NCBI GenBank assembly: GCA_937139335.1
Contig: CAKZPN010000055.1
Coordinates: 1 to 64,000, forward strand
Direction: 5' to 3'
Length of the DNA: 64,000 nt
DNA from: an uncultured Roseicyclus sp.
GTDB lineage: Bacteria; Pseudomonadota; Alphaproteobacteria; Rhodobacterales; Rhodobacteraceae
Every line of letters starts with the position of its first letter. The stretch's first letter is position 1. A model generated the notes under the pieces. It saw only the letters and a list, made by a program, of their open reading frames with translations, was not told the origin of the DNA and searched no databases. The position numbers were made by a program, and so were the translations under genes. Below, piece by piece: positions 1 through 9,046 of the stretch.

Positions 1-587
1 CCATCGTCACCGGCTCGATCCTGGGCTTCTCGCTGCCGAACTTCTGGCAGGGGCTGATGCTGATCCTGATCTTCTCCATCGGCCTTGGATGGTTGCCATC
101 CTCGGGGCGGGGCGAGACCGCGAGGGTCCTGGGGATCGAGACCAGCTTCGCCACGTGGGACGGCATCCGGCACCTGATCTTGCCGGCGACGAACCTTGCG
201 CTGTTCAAGCTGGCGCTGGTGATCCGGCTGACCCGCGCGCAGGTGCGCGAGACGATGCCGCTCGACTTCGTCAAGTTCGGTCGGGCCAAGGGGTTGAGCG
301 AGACGCGGATCATCGGAGTGCATGTTGCCAAGACCATCGCGGCACCCATCATCACCGTGATCGGGATGGAACTGGGGTCGCTCATCGCCTTTGCCGTCAT
401 CACGGAATCGATCTTTGCCTGGCCGGGCATGGGCAAACTGATCATCGACTCGATCAACCGCCTCGATAGACCGGTGGTCGCGGCGTACCTGCTCGTCATC
501 ACCTTCATGTTCATCATGATCAACTTCATCGTGGACGTGCTCTACACCGTGCTCGATCCGCGTGTGCGGCTGGGGGGCCGGTCATGA
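1..587 (+). CDS. Peptide-type ABC transporter permease (DppB/OppB-like), 5' truncated by window
   Basis: Inner-membrane permease of a dipeptide/oligopeptide-family (PepT) ABC importer. The reading frame is open from nucleotide 3, so the N-terminus lies outside the window; about 194 C-terminal residues are present. Several hydrophobic segments are visible, with the cytoplasmic EAA-type coupling loop (GRAKGLSETRIIGVHV) that contacts the ATPase, and the typical family ending RVRLGGRS. The stop overlaps the next permease's ATG by 4 nt (ATGA), as expected for paired permeases. The substrate cannot be told from sequence; dipeptide, oligopeptide and nickel systems share this fold. Confidence 0.93.
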   Translation, partial: IVTGSILGFSLPNFWQGLMLILIFSIGLGWLPSSGRGETARVLGIETSFATWDGIRHLILPATNLALFKLALVIRLTRAQVRETMPLDFVKFGRAKGLSETRIIGVHVAKTIAAPIITVIGMELGSLIAFAVITESIFAWPGMGKLIIDSINRLDRPVVAAYLLVITFMFIMINFIVDVLYTVLDPRVRLGGRS

Positions 588-1501
588 GCGTCGCCGAGCC
601 GCGCGAAACCACGCCCGTCGTCACTGCCAAACCCGCCTCCCGCTGGCGCCCGGTGTGGGACGAGTTTCGCGAAAGCACCACCGCCGTCATCGCGCTCTGC
701 GTCTGCGGCGTGCTGCTCGCCCTCGCCCTCCTCGGGCCCTGGATTGCCCCGCAGGATCCCTATGACCTGACCGCCATCAGCTTCTTCGACAGCCGGTTGC
801 CGCCGCTCTCCTCGACGCCCGACGCCTTCTACCTGCTCGGCACCGACAACCAGGGTCGCGACATGCTGTCGGCGATGCTTTACGGGCTGAAAACCAGCCT
901 TTTTGTCGGCGTCGCCTCGGGCGTTCTGGCTATCGCGATCGGCGTGTCGCTGGGGCTGGTCGCCGCCTATGCGGGCGGGGCGGTGGACGCGGTCATCATG
1001 CGCGTCGTCGACTTCATGCTCGGTTTTCCGACGATCCTCGTGGCGCTGATGATGCTCGCGATCCTGGGACAGGGGATCGACAAGGTGATCCTCGCGCTGG
1101 TGCTTGTGCAATGGGCCTATTTCGCACGGGCGGTCCGGGCCACGGCCCTGTCCGAGCGCAACAAGGAATATATCGAGGCGGCGCGGTCGCTCGGGCTCAG
1201 TCACGGGCGCATCGTCTTCCGCCATCTCGCGCCCAACTGCATGCCGCCCGTGATCGTCATCGGGACGATGCAGATCGCGAGCGCCATTTCCGCCGAGGCG
1301 ACGCTGTCGTTCCTCGGTCTCGGCCTGCCGATCACGGAGCCGTCGCTGGGCCTGCTGATCGCCAACGGCTTCAACGTCATGCTGGCCGGGCTCTACTGGA
1401 TCTCGGTCTTTCCGGGGCTTCTGCTGCTCACGCTGATCTTCGCGATCAACATCGTCGGCGACCGGCTGCGCGAAGTCCTGAACCCGAGGAACGCACGATG
1501 A
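584..1501 (+). CDS. Peptide-type ABC transporter permease (DppC/OppC-like)
   Basis: Second inner-membrane permease of the importer, 305 aa, the usual family length. A cytoplasmic N-terminal tail (about 33 aa) leads to a first membrane segment near residues 35-55. A long periplasmic stretch follows, with the family motif LGTDNQGRDMLSAMLYG, then a five-helix core with the EAA loop EYIEAARSLGLSHGRI. The ATG overlaps the upstream stop and the TGA overlaps the next ATG, so all three genes are translationally coupled. Confidence 0.95.
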   Translation: MSVAEPRETTPVVTAKPASRWRPVWDEFRESTTAVIALCVCGVLLALALLGPWIAPQDPYDLTAISFFDSRLPPLSSTPDAFYLLGTDNQGRDMLSAMLYGLKTSLFVGVASGVLAIAIGVSLGLVAAYAGGAVDAVIMRVVDFMLGFPTILVALMMLAILGQGIDKVILALVLVQWAYFARAVRATALSERNKEYIEAARSLGLSHGRIVFRHLAPNCMPPVIVIGTMQIASAISAEATLSFLGLGLPITEPSLGLLIANGFNVMLAGLYWISVFPGLLLLTLIFAINIVGDRLREVLNPRNAR

Positions 1502-2475
1502 CCGCGTTGCTGGAGGTCCGGGGCCTGAAGACGCATTTCTTAACCCGCGCAGGCGTCGTGAAGGCCGTGGATGGCGTCGACATGATCTTGCAGCCCGGCG
1601 AGGTGCGCGGCCTTGTCGGTGAAAGCGGCTCGGGCAAGTCGGTCGCGAGCTTTTCTATCCTCGGGCTGATCGACCCGCCGGGGCGCGTGGTCGAGGGCGA
1701 GCTCCTCTACAAGGGCGAGGACCTGAGAACCGCGACGCCCGAGCGGCTGAAGCAGCTTCGGGGCAAGGAGATCGCGATGATCTTCCAGGACCCGATGATG
1801 ACGCTGACCCCGGTCCTGCGGATCGAGACGCAGATGGTGGAAACGGTCCGCGCGCACGAGCGGGTCTCGGCGAAGGCTGCGCGCGAACGGTCTGTGGACA
1901 TGCTGCGCCGGGTCGGCATCTCGGCCCCGGAAACGCGGATACGCGCCTACCCGCACCAGTTCTCGGGCGGGATGCGCCAGCGCGTCGCCATCGCCATCGC
2001 GCTGCTGCACAACCCCGCGCTGATCCTGGCGGACGAGCCGACCACGGCGCTCGATGTCACGATCCAGGGCCAGATCATCGCCGAGATGCAGAAGCTTGTC
2101 GCGGAAACCGGCGCGGCGATGATCTGGGTCAGTCACGACCTCGCCGTGGTCGAGACGATCGCCGACACGATCTCGGTCATGTACGGCGGCCGGATCGTCG
2201 AGAGCGGCCCGGCGGGCAGGGTGATCGGCGCGCCTGCGCATCCCTATACCGAAGGTCTGTTGAACTCGATCCCCAGCCGGACGACACCGGGCCAGCGGCT
2301 GAACCAGATCCCGGGCATGGCGCCCTCGGTTCTGAATCTGCCGCCGGGCTGCGCCTTTGCACCCCGCTGCCGCTATGCCCACGCCGCCTGCGGCACGCCG
2401 CCCCCGGTGCTGGACGTGGGGGAGGGCCGCATGGCCCGCTGCGTCTCGCCGCTCATGATGGAGGCGGCGGAATGA
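1498..2475 (+). CDS. Peptide ABC transporter ATP-binding protein (DppD/OppD-like)
   Basis: Cytoplasmic ATPase subunit, 325 aa from the ATG that overlaps the permease stop. A longer upstream open frame exists but only shadows the permease. Walker A GESGSGKS lies at residues 41-48, the signature FSGGMRQR near 157, Walker [13 protein letters not shown] near 175 and the switch His in WVSHDLAVV. The C-terminal oligopeptide/dipeptide extension has the cysteine cluster [15 protein letters not shown], a hallmark of DppD/OppD proteins. It pairs with the following ATPase as a heterodimer. Confidence 0.96.
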   Translation: MTALLEVRGLKTHFLTRAGVVKAVDGVDMILQPGEVRGLVGESGSGKSVASFSILGLIDPPGRVVEGELLYKGEDLRTATPERLKQLRGKEIAMIFQDPMMTLTPVLRIETQMVETVRAHERVSAKAARERSVDMLRRVGISAPETRIRAYPHQFSGGMRQRVAIAIALLHNPALILADEPTTALDVTIQGQIIAEMQKLVAETGAAMIWVSHDLAVVETIADTISVMYGGRIVESGPAGRVIGAPAHPYTEGLLNSIPSRTTPGQRLNQIPGMAPSVLNLPPGCAFAPRCRYAHAACGTPPPVLDVGEGRMARCVSPLMMEAAE

Positions 2476-3467
2476 CCGCGCACGTGACGCTCGAGAACGT
2501 CGAGAAGGTGTTTCAGAAGAAGCCCGATTTCGCGGAACGTCTCGCAATCCGGCTGGGCGCCGCGCCGCCGCCGGCCGTGCGAGCGGTGGATGACGTGACG
2601 CTGGAGATCGCTCAGGGCGAGGCTGTAGGCCTTGTGGGCGAATCCGGCTGCGGGAAATCCACCCTCGGACGGATCGTGGCAGGCATCTACGGTAAGACCG
2701 GCGGCACCTTCGCGTTCGAGGGCAAGGAAGAGGCGCATTGGTCCGCCGAGGATGCGCGGCGCGCGCGGCTCGACATCCAGATGATCTTTCAGGATCCGAT
2801 GTCGTCGCTGAACCCGCGCAAGCGCGTTCTGGACATCATCGGCGAGGCGCCGGTGGTCCACGGTCTGATCCCGCGCCGCGAGCAACCGGCGCGCGTCGAG
2901 GCGCTGATGCGCGAAGTGGGGTTGGACCCGGCATATGCCCGCCGCTTTCCGCACCAGTTCTCGGGCGGGCAGCGCCAGCGCATCGGCATCGCGCGGGCGC
3001 TGGCGGTCGAGCCGAAGTTCCTCGTCTGCGACGAATCCGTCGCGGCGCTCGACGTCTCGATCCAGGCGCAGGTGCTGAACCTGTTCATGGACCTGCGCGA
3101 AAAGCGGGGGCTGACCTACCTGTTCATCTCCCACGATCTCGGCGTGATCGAGCACCTCACCGACCGGGTCGCCATCATGTATCTCGGCCGCCTCGTCGAG
3201 GTGGGGACCACCGCCGAGATCTTCCGCGACGCGAACCATCCCTACACCCAGGCGCTTCTGGAGGAGGCGCCGCGGATCGGGAGGGGGCGTCGCGCCTACA
3301 CGCCCCTGAAGGGGGAGATCCCGTCACCGCTGAACCCGCCGCCGGGCTGTCATTTCCACACCCGCTGCCCCCACGCGATGACGATCTGCAAGACCGAACG
3401 ACCCAGACTGAAGGCTGTGGCGCCGGGGCGTCTTTCTGCCTGCCATCTCAACGACACAACAGACTAG
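2472..3467 (+). CDS. Peptide ABC transporter ATP-binding protein (DppF/OppF-like)
   Basis: Second ATPase of the importer, 331 aa, start overlapping the upstream stop (ATGA). Walker A GESGCGKST is near residue 56, the signature FSGGQRQRIG near 163, and Walker B FLVCDESVAALD. The last has Ser-Val where Pro-Thr is commoner, a frequent variant in OppF proteins. The C-terminal Cys motif GCHFHTRCPHAMTIC is present. An insertion after the first strand (PDFAERLAIRLGAAPPPAVR) is common in OppF of this clade. Confidence 0.95.
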   Translation: MTAHVTLENVEKVFQKKPDFAERLAIRLGAAPPPAVRAVDDVTLEIAQGEAVGLVGESGCGKSTLGRIVAGIYGKTGGTFAFEGKEEAHWSAEDARRARLDIQMIFQDPMSSLNPRKRVLDIIGEAPVVHGLIPRREQPARVEALMREVGLDPAYARRFPHQFSGGQRQRIGIARALAVEPKFLVCDESVAALDVSIQAQVLNLFMDLREKRGLTYLFISHDLGVIEHLTDRVAIMYLGRLVEVGTTAEIFRDANHPYTQALLEEAPRIGRGRRAYTPLKGEIPSPLNPPPGCHFHTRCPHAMTICKTERPRLKAVAPGRLSACHLNDTTD

Positions 3468-3476
3468 GAGGAACTC

Positions 3477-5054
3477 ATGATACGTTTTCGACCCTTGTTT
3501 CTGGCGGCTGCAACAGCCGTTGTGGCGCTACCTGCCGTAGCGCAAAACCTCATGATCGGCCGCGCGAATGAGCCGCAATCCATCGATCCGCAATTCTCGC
3601 GGACCGGCAACAACCAGATGACGTCGCTGCACATGTTCGATCGTCTGGTGCTGACCGACGCGGATGTCCGGGCGCGGCCCGGCCTTGCCGTCGAGTGGAC
3701 GAACGAGGATGAGACTCACTGGGTGGTCCGTCTGCGCGAAGGCGTGACGTTCCACGACGGGTCACCCTTCACGGCGGCCGACGTGGTATATTCGCTCGAG
3801 CGCGCGCCGAACGTGCCGAACTCTCCGGCCTCCTTCGCGGGGTCCGTGGCCAACCTAGAAGCCTCCGAGATCATCGACGACCACACGATCCGGTTCACGA
3901 CGGTCAACCCGGACCCGCTGTTCATCGAGAACATCGGGACGGTCTACATCGTGTCGCAGGCCGCGACCGAGGGCATGGAGAACGAGGATTTCAACTCGGG
4001 CGAGGCCGCGATCGGCACAGGCCCCTACCGCTTCGTCTCCTGGGCGCCGGGCGACCGTCTCGAGCTGACACGAAACGACGACTACTGGGGCGACGCGCCG
4101 GCCTATGAAAATGTCACGATGCGGTTCATCGCCAATGATGCGGCGCGCGTCGCGGCGCTGCTGTCGGACGCCGTCGACCTGATCGACATCGTGCCGCCGG
4201 CCGACCTGCCGAACCTGCGCGACAACCCCGACATCACCGTCTACGACACGCCGACAGTCCGGTTGATCTACCTGGCGTTGAACCAGGGCGACGATGCGCC
4301 CGGCCTGACCGATGTCGCGGGCAACCCGCTCGACACAAACCCGCTTCAGGATGCGCGTGTGCGCCGGGCGATCTCGATGATGATCGACCGGCAGGCGATC
4401 ATCGACCGGCTGCTCTACGGCGCGGGCGAGGCGGCCAGCCAGATCGTCCCCTCGGGCGTCTTCGGCTTCAACCCCGACATCGCCGTGCCTCCCTATGACC
4501 CGGATGGCGCTCGGGCGCTTCTGGCCGAAGCAGGCTATCCCGACGGCTTCGGCATCACGGTCTATGGCTCAAACGACCGCTTCAGCCAGGACGGGGAGCT
4601 GACGCAGGTGCTTGGCCAATTTCTTGCCCGTGGCGGCCTGACGGTCAACGGCGTCGAAACGCTGCCCTACGCGGTGTTCTCGCAAGAAGCTGGCAACAAT
4701 GCCTACGGGGCCTTCGTGTTCTCCTACGGCAACTCGACCGGAGAGGCATCCCGCGGGCTGCTGAGCGCGATCCACAGCTTCGACCCGGACAACGATCTCG
4801 GCACCCTGAACCGGTTCCGCTACTCGAACCCGGATTTCGACGCGGCTGTGGTGGCGGCGGCGCAGATGTTCGACCCGGTCGAGCGCGAGGCGGCCCTTGC
4901 CGCGGCACAGACCTTGGCGTTTGAGGAAGACACTGCGATCGTGCCGCTCTACTTCCAGGCGCTCAGCTGGGCCTCGCGCTCCAGCATCGTGTACGAACCG
5001 CGTCGTGACGAGCGGACGCTTGCGATGGGCGCGCGCCCGGCGGCGGCAAACTGA
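3477..5054 (+). CDS. Extracellular solute-binding protein family 5
   Basis: Periplasmic substrate receptor of the upstream importer, 525 aa. The first 22 residues form a Sec signal peptide (MIRFRPLFLAAATAVVALPA then VAQ). A strong Shine-Dalgarno (AGGAGG) lies 5 nt before the ATG. The mature part has the family 5 features: the LRSGVTFHDG-like motif (LREGVTFHDGSPFTAADV), GTGPYRFVSW, and a C-terminal lobe ending with AIVPLYFQ. No N-terminal lipobox cysteine, so it should be soluble. The ligand is not predictable; the adjacent S15-type hydrolase and CapA-like gene suggest peptide or amide substrates. Confidence 0.94.
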   Translation: MIRFRPLFLAAATAVVALPAVAQNLMIGRANEPQSIDPQFSRTGNNQMTSLHMFDRLVLTDADVRARPGLAVEWTNEDETHWVVRLREGVTFHDGSPFTAADVVYSLERAPNVPNSPASFAGSVANLEASEIIDDHTIRFTTVNPDPLFIENIGTVYIVSQAATEGMENEDFNSGEAAIGTGPYRFVSWAPGDRLELTRNDDYWGDAPAYENVTMRFIANDAARVAALLSDAVDLIDIVPPADLPNLRDNPDITVYDTPTVRLIYLALNQGDDAPGLTDVAGNPLDTNPLQDARVRRAISMMIDRQAIIDRLLYGAGEAASQIVPSGVFGFNPDIAVPPYDPDGARALLAEAGYPDGFGITVYGSNDRFSQDGELTQVLGQFLARGGLTVNGVETLPYAVFSQEAGNNAYGAFVFSYGNSTGEASRGLLSAIHSFDPDNDLGTLNRFRYSNPDFDAAVVAAAQMFDPVEREAALAAAQTLAFEEDTAIVPLYFQALSWASRSSIVYEPRRDERTLAMGARPAAAN

Positions 5055-5056
5055 CC

Positions 5057-6895
5057 ATGCTGGGGACCGTCGAGGATACCGTTTTCATTGCGGACGTGAT
5101 GGTCCCCATGCGCGACGGGGTGCATCTGGCAACGGATGTCACGCTGCCGGCCCGGGACGGCAAGGCCTTGCCCGGGCCGTTTCCGACCCTTCTTTACCGC
5201 ACGCCGTACGACAAGGGCGTGGCGCGGAAGAGCGAGATCTCGGTGGCCGACCCTGAGCCCCGGACAAACGCCGAAATCGCCAAAGGCCTCGCCCGGGCAG
5301 GCTTCGCCGTGATGAACCAGGATTGCCGGGGTCGCTATGGGTCCGAAGGGGTGTTCCGCAAATACATCGGCGAGGGCCGGGATGGTTTCGACACGCTCGA
5401 CTGGGCCAGGGGGCAATCCTGGTGCAGCGGCCGTTTCGGCACCTTCGGCCTGAGTTACTCCGCCCATGTCCAGACCGCGCTGGCGCTGGAGAAACCGGAC
5501 GGTCTGGACGCGATGTTCCTCGATTCCGGCGGTTTCTGGAATGCCTACCAGGGCGGTGTCCGCCGCGGCGGCGCCTTCGAGTTGAAACAAGCTACCTGGG
5601 CGATGAAACACGCGGCCCTCAGCCCCGCCGCCCGCGACCCGGTGGTGGCGGCCGCGCTGGCCCAGGAGGACGTGCGCGACTGGTTCGGCGCCATGCCGTG
5701 GCGGAGCGGCGTCTCGCCCTTGCGGCATGTGCCCGAATACGAGTCATATCTTTTCGAACAGTGGGACCACTGCGCCTTTGACGACTACTGGACAGTGCCG
5801 GAGTTCTACGCTGCGCCGCACTATGCGACGTTGGCGCAACGGCCGGTGTTCCTGATCAGCGGATGGTTCGACCCCTACGCTCAGACCATGCTGGAACATT
5901 ACCGCGGGCTTCGCGCTGCCGGCGGCCATGCCGAACTGGTGATGGGTCCGTGGTTGCACGGGCGACGGAGCCAGACCCATGCCGGCGATGTGGATTTCGG
6001 GCCGGGATCGGTGCTCGACGATCAGATCGCGCCCGACTACGAGACGCTCCGGCTGGATTGGTTCCGCCGGCATCTTCAGGGTGAGGGGCAGGCCATGGCG
6101 CCCTCGGCTCGATGGTTCGCGATGGGCGGCGGACCTGGCACGCGCAATCCCGAGGGGCGGCGGCAACATGATGGCGCGTGGCGCAGCGACCCGGCTTGGC
6201 CGCCGACCAACAGCCACAGGCACGACCTGTTCCTGTCGGGCGGCGGCGGCCTCGCAGGTGCCGTTCCGGCCGCGCGGGAGATTGTCTTGCGCACCGACCC
6301 CGGCGCACCCGTGCCGACGATCGGCGGGGCCGTGACATCGGGCGAACCGGTGATGGAAGGCGGCGCATTTGACCAGGTTCCGGGGCTCGACACGTTTGGC
6401 GCGCGCACTCCCTTCCTGCCGCTCGCCGCTCGCGCCGACGTACTGGTCTTCGCGACCGAGCCGCTGGAAAGCGAGCTGGAGATTGCCGGTCCGGTGACGC
6501 TCCATATCGGGCTGACGACCGATGTGCCGGATCTCGACCTGACGGCCAAGCTGATCGACTGGGCGCCCGCATCCGTCGATTATCCGAAGGGCTACGCGAT
6601 GAACCTGACTGACGGGATCCTGCGCCTGCGCTACCGGGACGACTGGTCTGCGCCCACGCTCCTCGAACCGGGCCAGCGCTACGACGTGGTGGTAGAACTG
6701 TTGCCGGTCGCGGCGCGGTTCGCCAAGGGGCATCGCATCCGGCTCGACATTGCGGGGTCGAACTTTCCGAAGTTCGACGTCAATCCGCAGACGGGCGAGC
6801 CCGAGAGCACCGCGCGCGGCCGTCGTATTGCCCATTCACGGCTCCAGTTCGGCGGCGAAAGACCCGCGAAGCTGTCCCTGCAGGTGCTTGGCTGA
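5057..6895 (+). CDS. CocE/NonD family hydrolase (X-Pro dipeptidyl-peptidase S15 type)
   Basis: Predicted alpha/beta-fold acyl hydrolase, 612 aa, starting 2 nt after the binding-protein stop. The N-terminal S15 domain has the nucleophile motif TFGLSYSAH (Ser133), Asp271 in SGWFDPYA and His300 in GPWLHG, giving a full triad. The C-terminal part from about residue 440 is the jelly-roll PepX_C domain, ending in the IRLDIAGSNFPKFDVNPQTG block typical of CocE/NonD proteins. No signal peptide is visible. It probably hydrolyses the imported compound (ester, amide or Xaa-Pro peptide). Confidence 0.92.
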   Translation: MLGTVEDTVFIADVMVPMRDGVHLATDVTLPARDGKALPGPFPTLLYRTPYDKGVARKSEISVADPEPRTNAEIAKGLARAGFAVMNQDCRGRYGSEGVFRKYIGEGRDGFDTLDWARGQSWCSGRFGTFGLSYSAHVQTALALEKPDGLDAMFLDSGGFWNAYQGGVRRGGAFELKQATWAMKHAALSPAARDPVVAAALAQEDVRDWFGAMPWRSGVSPLRHVPEYESYLFEQWDHCAFDDYWTVPEFYAAPHYATLAQRPVFLISGWFDPYAQTMLEHYRGLRAAGGHAELVMGPWLHGRRSQTHAGDVDFGPGSVLDDQIAPDYETLRLDWFRRHLQGEGQAMAPSARWFAMGGGPGTRNPEGRRQHDGAWRSDPAWPPTNSHRHDLFLSGGGGLAGAVPAAREIVLRTDPGAPVPTIGGAVTSGEPVMEGGAFDQVPGLDTFGARTPFLPLAARADVLVFATEPLESELEIAGPVTLHIGLTTDVPDLDLTAKLIDWAPASVDYPKGYAMNLTDGILRLRYRDDWSAPTLLEPGQRYDVVVELLPVAARFAKGHRIRLDIAGSNFPKFDVNPQTGEPESTARGRRIAHSRLQFGGERPAKLSLQVLG

Positions 6896-7893
6896 TGCGG
6901 GTCGTGATCTTCGGCCAGGCGCTTCTGCACGAAAAGGTCACCTGGTCCGACGAGGTCCGCGCGCTCGCCGCGGATGCCGATGCGGTGATCTGCAACTTCG
7001 AAGGTTGCCTGCCGCCTGCGGGCGCGTGGCCGATGAAGACCAAGACCGTCCACCCCGCGGGCCCGGCGGCACTTGAGGATCTGCGGGAACTTGGTGTCAC
7101 CCATCTTGGCATCGCGAACAACCACGCCTGGGATTTTGGGCACCCCGGCATTTTGGCCACGCGGAACGCCATTGTCGGGGCCGGGATCGCGGTGGCCGGG
7201 GCGGGAGTGGATGGCGCCGAAGCTCGGGCCCCGGCGAACCGGAACGGTGTCGCCCTGATCGCGGTCGATGCGGGACCGACCCCGGACTGGGCGATCGCCG
7301 GCAAGGGGCCGGGGGTCGCTGCACTCCGCGTGCGCCGCGTGCTTGGGCTGCCGCGCACGGATCTCGACACGCTGAGCGCCATCTCGGAGGCCAGCGGCGA
7401 CGGGCAGCGCCGTCGGTTGCGCCAGGCCGTGGGCTTCGATGTACCCTCCGCGCCGAGGCCGCTCGACCTGGACTGCGTCGAGGCCGAGGCGCGCCAGGAA
7501 CTTCACATCGTGGACCCCGAGGATCTGGACCGGCTGTGCCGCAGCGTGGAGGCCGCGGCAGGGCGTGCCGACCTCGTGATCGTCGCGATCCACTATCACA
7601 TGTGGGCCCCGGATTGGCTGGAGGCGCCCACATGGCTCGCGTCCGTCGCCGAGAGCGCCCTTTCGAACGGGGCACATGCTGTCGTGGGGACCGGCCCGCC
7701 TTGGGCATTTCCGGCCGCGCGGACGGGCGAGCGCCTTGTCGCGCCGGGGCTGGGCAACCTTGTCTTTCACACCGGTCGACCGGCTCGCTACGATGAGCTG
7801 GGACTACCGGTCTGGCGCGGCCTTGCCGCCGTACACGAACAGGGCGACTGGACGACCCGCGCGATCTTGGTACAGCGCCCGCACGGACGGTAG
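6895..7893 (+). CDS. CapA family protein (PGA_cap-like metallophosphoesterase fold)
   Basis: 332 aa, ATG overlapping the preceding TGA. CapA-type motifs are visible: ICNFEG (N and E near residue 40) and GIANNHAWDFG (N-N-H near 75-80). A later AIHYHMW and a GTGPPW block replace the common HWG and GHHPH motifs. Family members include the CapA component of poly-gamma-glutamate synthesis, but many sit in metabolic operons with unknown roles. No membrane anchor is seen, so a cytoplasmic enzyme acting on the imported substrate is more likely than capsule synthesis (inference). Confidence 0.85.
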   Translation: MRVVIFGQALLHEKVTWSDEVRALAADADAVICNFEGCLPPAGAWPMKTKTVHPAGPAALEDLRELGVTHLGIANNHAWDFGHPGILATRNAIVGAGIAVAGAGVDGAEARAPANRNGVALIAVDAGPTPDWAIAGKGPGVAALRVRRVLGLPRTDLDTLSAISEASGDGQRRRLRQAVGFDVPSAPRPLDLDCVEAEARQELHIVDPEDLDRLCRSVEAAAGRADLVIVAIHYHMWAPDWLEAPTWLASVAESALSNGAHAVVGTGPPWAFPAARTGERLVAPGLGNLVFHTGRPARYDELGLPVWRGLAAVHEQGDWTTRAILVQRPHGR

Positions 7894-7921
7894 CGCGCCC
7901 ATTGGCGAATGACGGGGCGCG
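7894..7921 (+). terminator. Possible weak terminator hairpin after the transporter operon
   Basis: A 7-bp perfect inverted repeat (CGCGCCC at 7894-7900, GGGCGCG at 7915-7921) with a 14-nt loop directly follows the CapA-like stop and is trailed by TGTTTA. The T-run is poor, so this is only a plausible operon end. The rest of 7922-8093 holds no supportable gene. Confidence 0.35.
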
Positions 7922-8093
7922 TGTTTACCCAAATCCCCATGCGCAAGTACTCCGTCCCATGTCAACAAGGCCTAGCCCGTTCCGTCCTCATCAAAATGTG
8001 CCGGCAGGTCAGTCAGCGGCCGACGGAGCGCGGGAGTGGTTGAACGAGAGCGCCAGGTTCTTTGGTGCTTCCGCTTTGCGAGGTCCGGGCGTT

Positions 8094-8525
8094 CTAGCGC
8101 GATCCGGTGAAGTGACGCACGACGGGTGCGTCCGGTCCCTGGTGCAGGTTGCGCAGGGTCTGGTGGAGGTCCCTGCCCGCCGCGCTGACGCGCCCGTGTT
8201 GTTCCAGATGCTCGGCCAAACTGGGCAGGTGAAAGATCTCAAGTCAAAAGCCCCCAATAGACGGAGGTGAACATAAAGAATGTACCGCCCGCACCGCCGT
8301 GGCCAGCAGGGCAAAGCAGAACATCGGCAGGGTCGTGGCGGCCTGCACCGATGCGACGACCACAGGGCTCGGGCTGAGCGTGGTCATCAGCGAGCCCGTG
8401 CCCCCATCGTGCATCCAGGTGCCGATGTTCGAGATCAGCGTTGCTGTCCAAAGCAGCGCAAAAGCGGTCTGGCCGAAGGGCGCGTAGGAGCTGACCGTCG
8501 CGGGCGCGCTACCACTGGATGACAT
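8094..8525 (-). pseudogene. MFS transporter (EntS/MFS_3-like) remnant with large internal deletion
   Basis: The N-terminal 65-70 residues of an MFS_3 exporter are intact from the ATG at 8525 (SYAPFGQTAFALLWTATLIS, then NIGTWMHD and the first two membrane segments to about 8300). The frame then hits an in-frame TGA at 8244-8246. Immediately after, in the same frame, the typical MFS_3 C-terminal tail reappears (HLPSLAEHLEQHGRVSAAGR to VVRHFTGSR) and ends at 8094-8096. About 350-400 central codons of a normal ~520-residue protein are missing. The start overlaps the upstream GNAT gene by 17 nt, so it was the last gene of the operon. It is non-functional as a transporter. Confidence 0.82.
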
Positions 8526-8808
8526 CGGCCAGCTCCTCGCGGTGTTTCGTGGCATGGGCCCGCACGAAGGGGCACAGCGGCACGATGCGTTGCCCCTTGG
8601 CGCGGGCATCGTTGATCAAAGTTTCGACCAGCGCCCGGCCGACGCCGGTGCCGCGCATGCTGGCCGGCACGGCGGTGTGATCGGCGATGATAAGGGTGTC
8701 GGAGACCTTGGAGATGGTCAGTTCCGCCTCGCCTGCCGTGGTTTCGATGGTCGCGGCAAAGTGGCCTTTGCCGTCGGTCTCGCTGTAGGTGATCACAGGG
8801 GATGTCAT
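8509..8808 (-). CDS. Small GNAT family N-acetyltransferase (YjdJ/COG2388 type)
   Basis: 99 aa, single compact GNAT domain. The acetyl-CoA loop is ASMRGTGVGRALVETLIND (R/Q-x-x-G-x-G/A pattern), followed by a typical ending with IVPLCPFVRAHATKHREE. This is the small acetyltransferase family of COG2388, usually found beside stress genes. The ATG at 8808 overlaps the stop of the upstream small membrane protein gene (ATGA), fixing the start inside a longer open frame. Substrate unknown. Confidence 0.88.
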   Translation of the reverse strand: MTSPVITYSETDGKGHFAATIETTAGEAELTISKVSDTLIIADHTAVPASMRGTGVGRALVETLINDARAKGQRIVPLCPFVRAHATKHREELADVIQW

Positions 8809-9008
8809 CGCTTGTTGCCCTTTCTGAGCGTGGTCAGGATCGCCGCGGCAATCAGCCCGCCGAAGATCCAGCCGGACTTGGCAAGGGCCACGGTGTTGTT
8901 CTTCAACGTCGGTCGGTCGATCGACTGAACGCCGAACGCCATCTGTGGCTGACGGTCGATGAAGATCATCTGGCTGTTTTCGGGGGTGGGAAGTTCGATT
9001 TTGGACAC
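8805..9008 (-). CDS. Small single-pass membrane protein, function unknown
   Basis: 67 aa. A polar N-terminal half (MSKIELPTPENSQMIFIDRQ) is followed by one predicted membrane segment (SGWIFGGLIAAAILTTL, about residues 45-61) and a basic C-terminus RKGNKR. Its stop overlaps the GNAT start and it lies 38 nt after the chloroperoxidase-like gene, so it is co-transcribed. I do not recognise a named family; a role in the same stress operon is inferred only from position. Confidence 0.72.
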   Translation of the reverse strand: MSKIELPTPENSQMIFIDRQPQMAFGVQSIDRPTLKNNTVALAKSGWIFGGLIAAAILTTLRKGNKR

Positions 9009-9046
9009 GGGAGGTCTTTCTTATGCCAAGGGTAGCAAGCTGCGGA

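Noticed and set aside
6895..7893. Capsule (poly-gamma-glutamate) synthesis locus
   Set aside because: CapB, CapC and membrane anchoring are absent and the gene is embedded in a peptide-importer operon.
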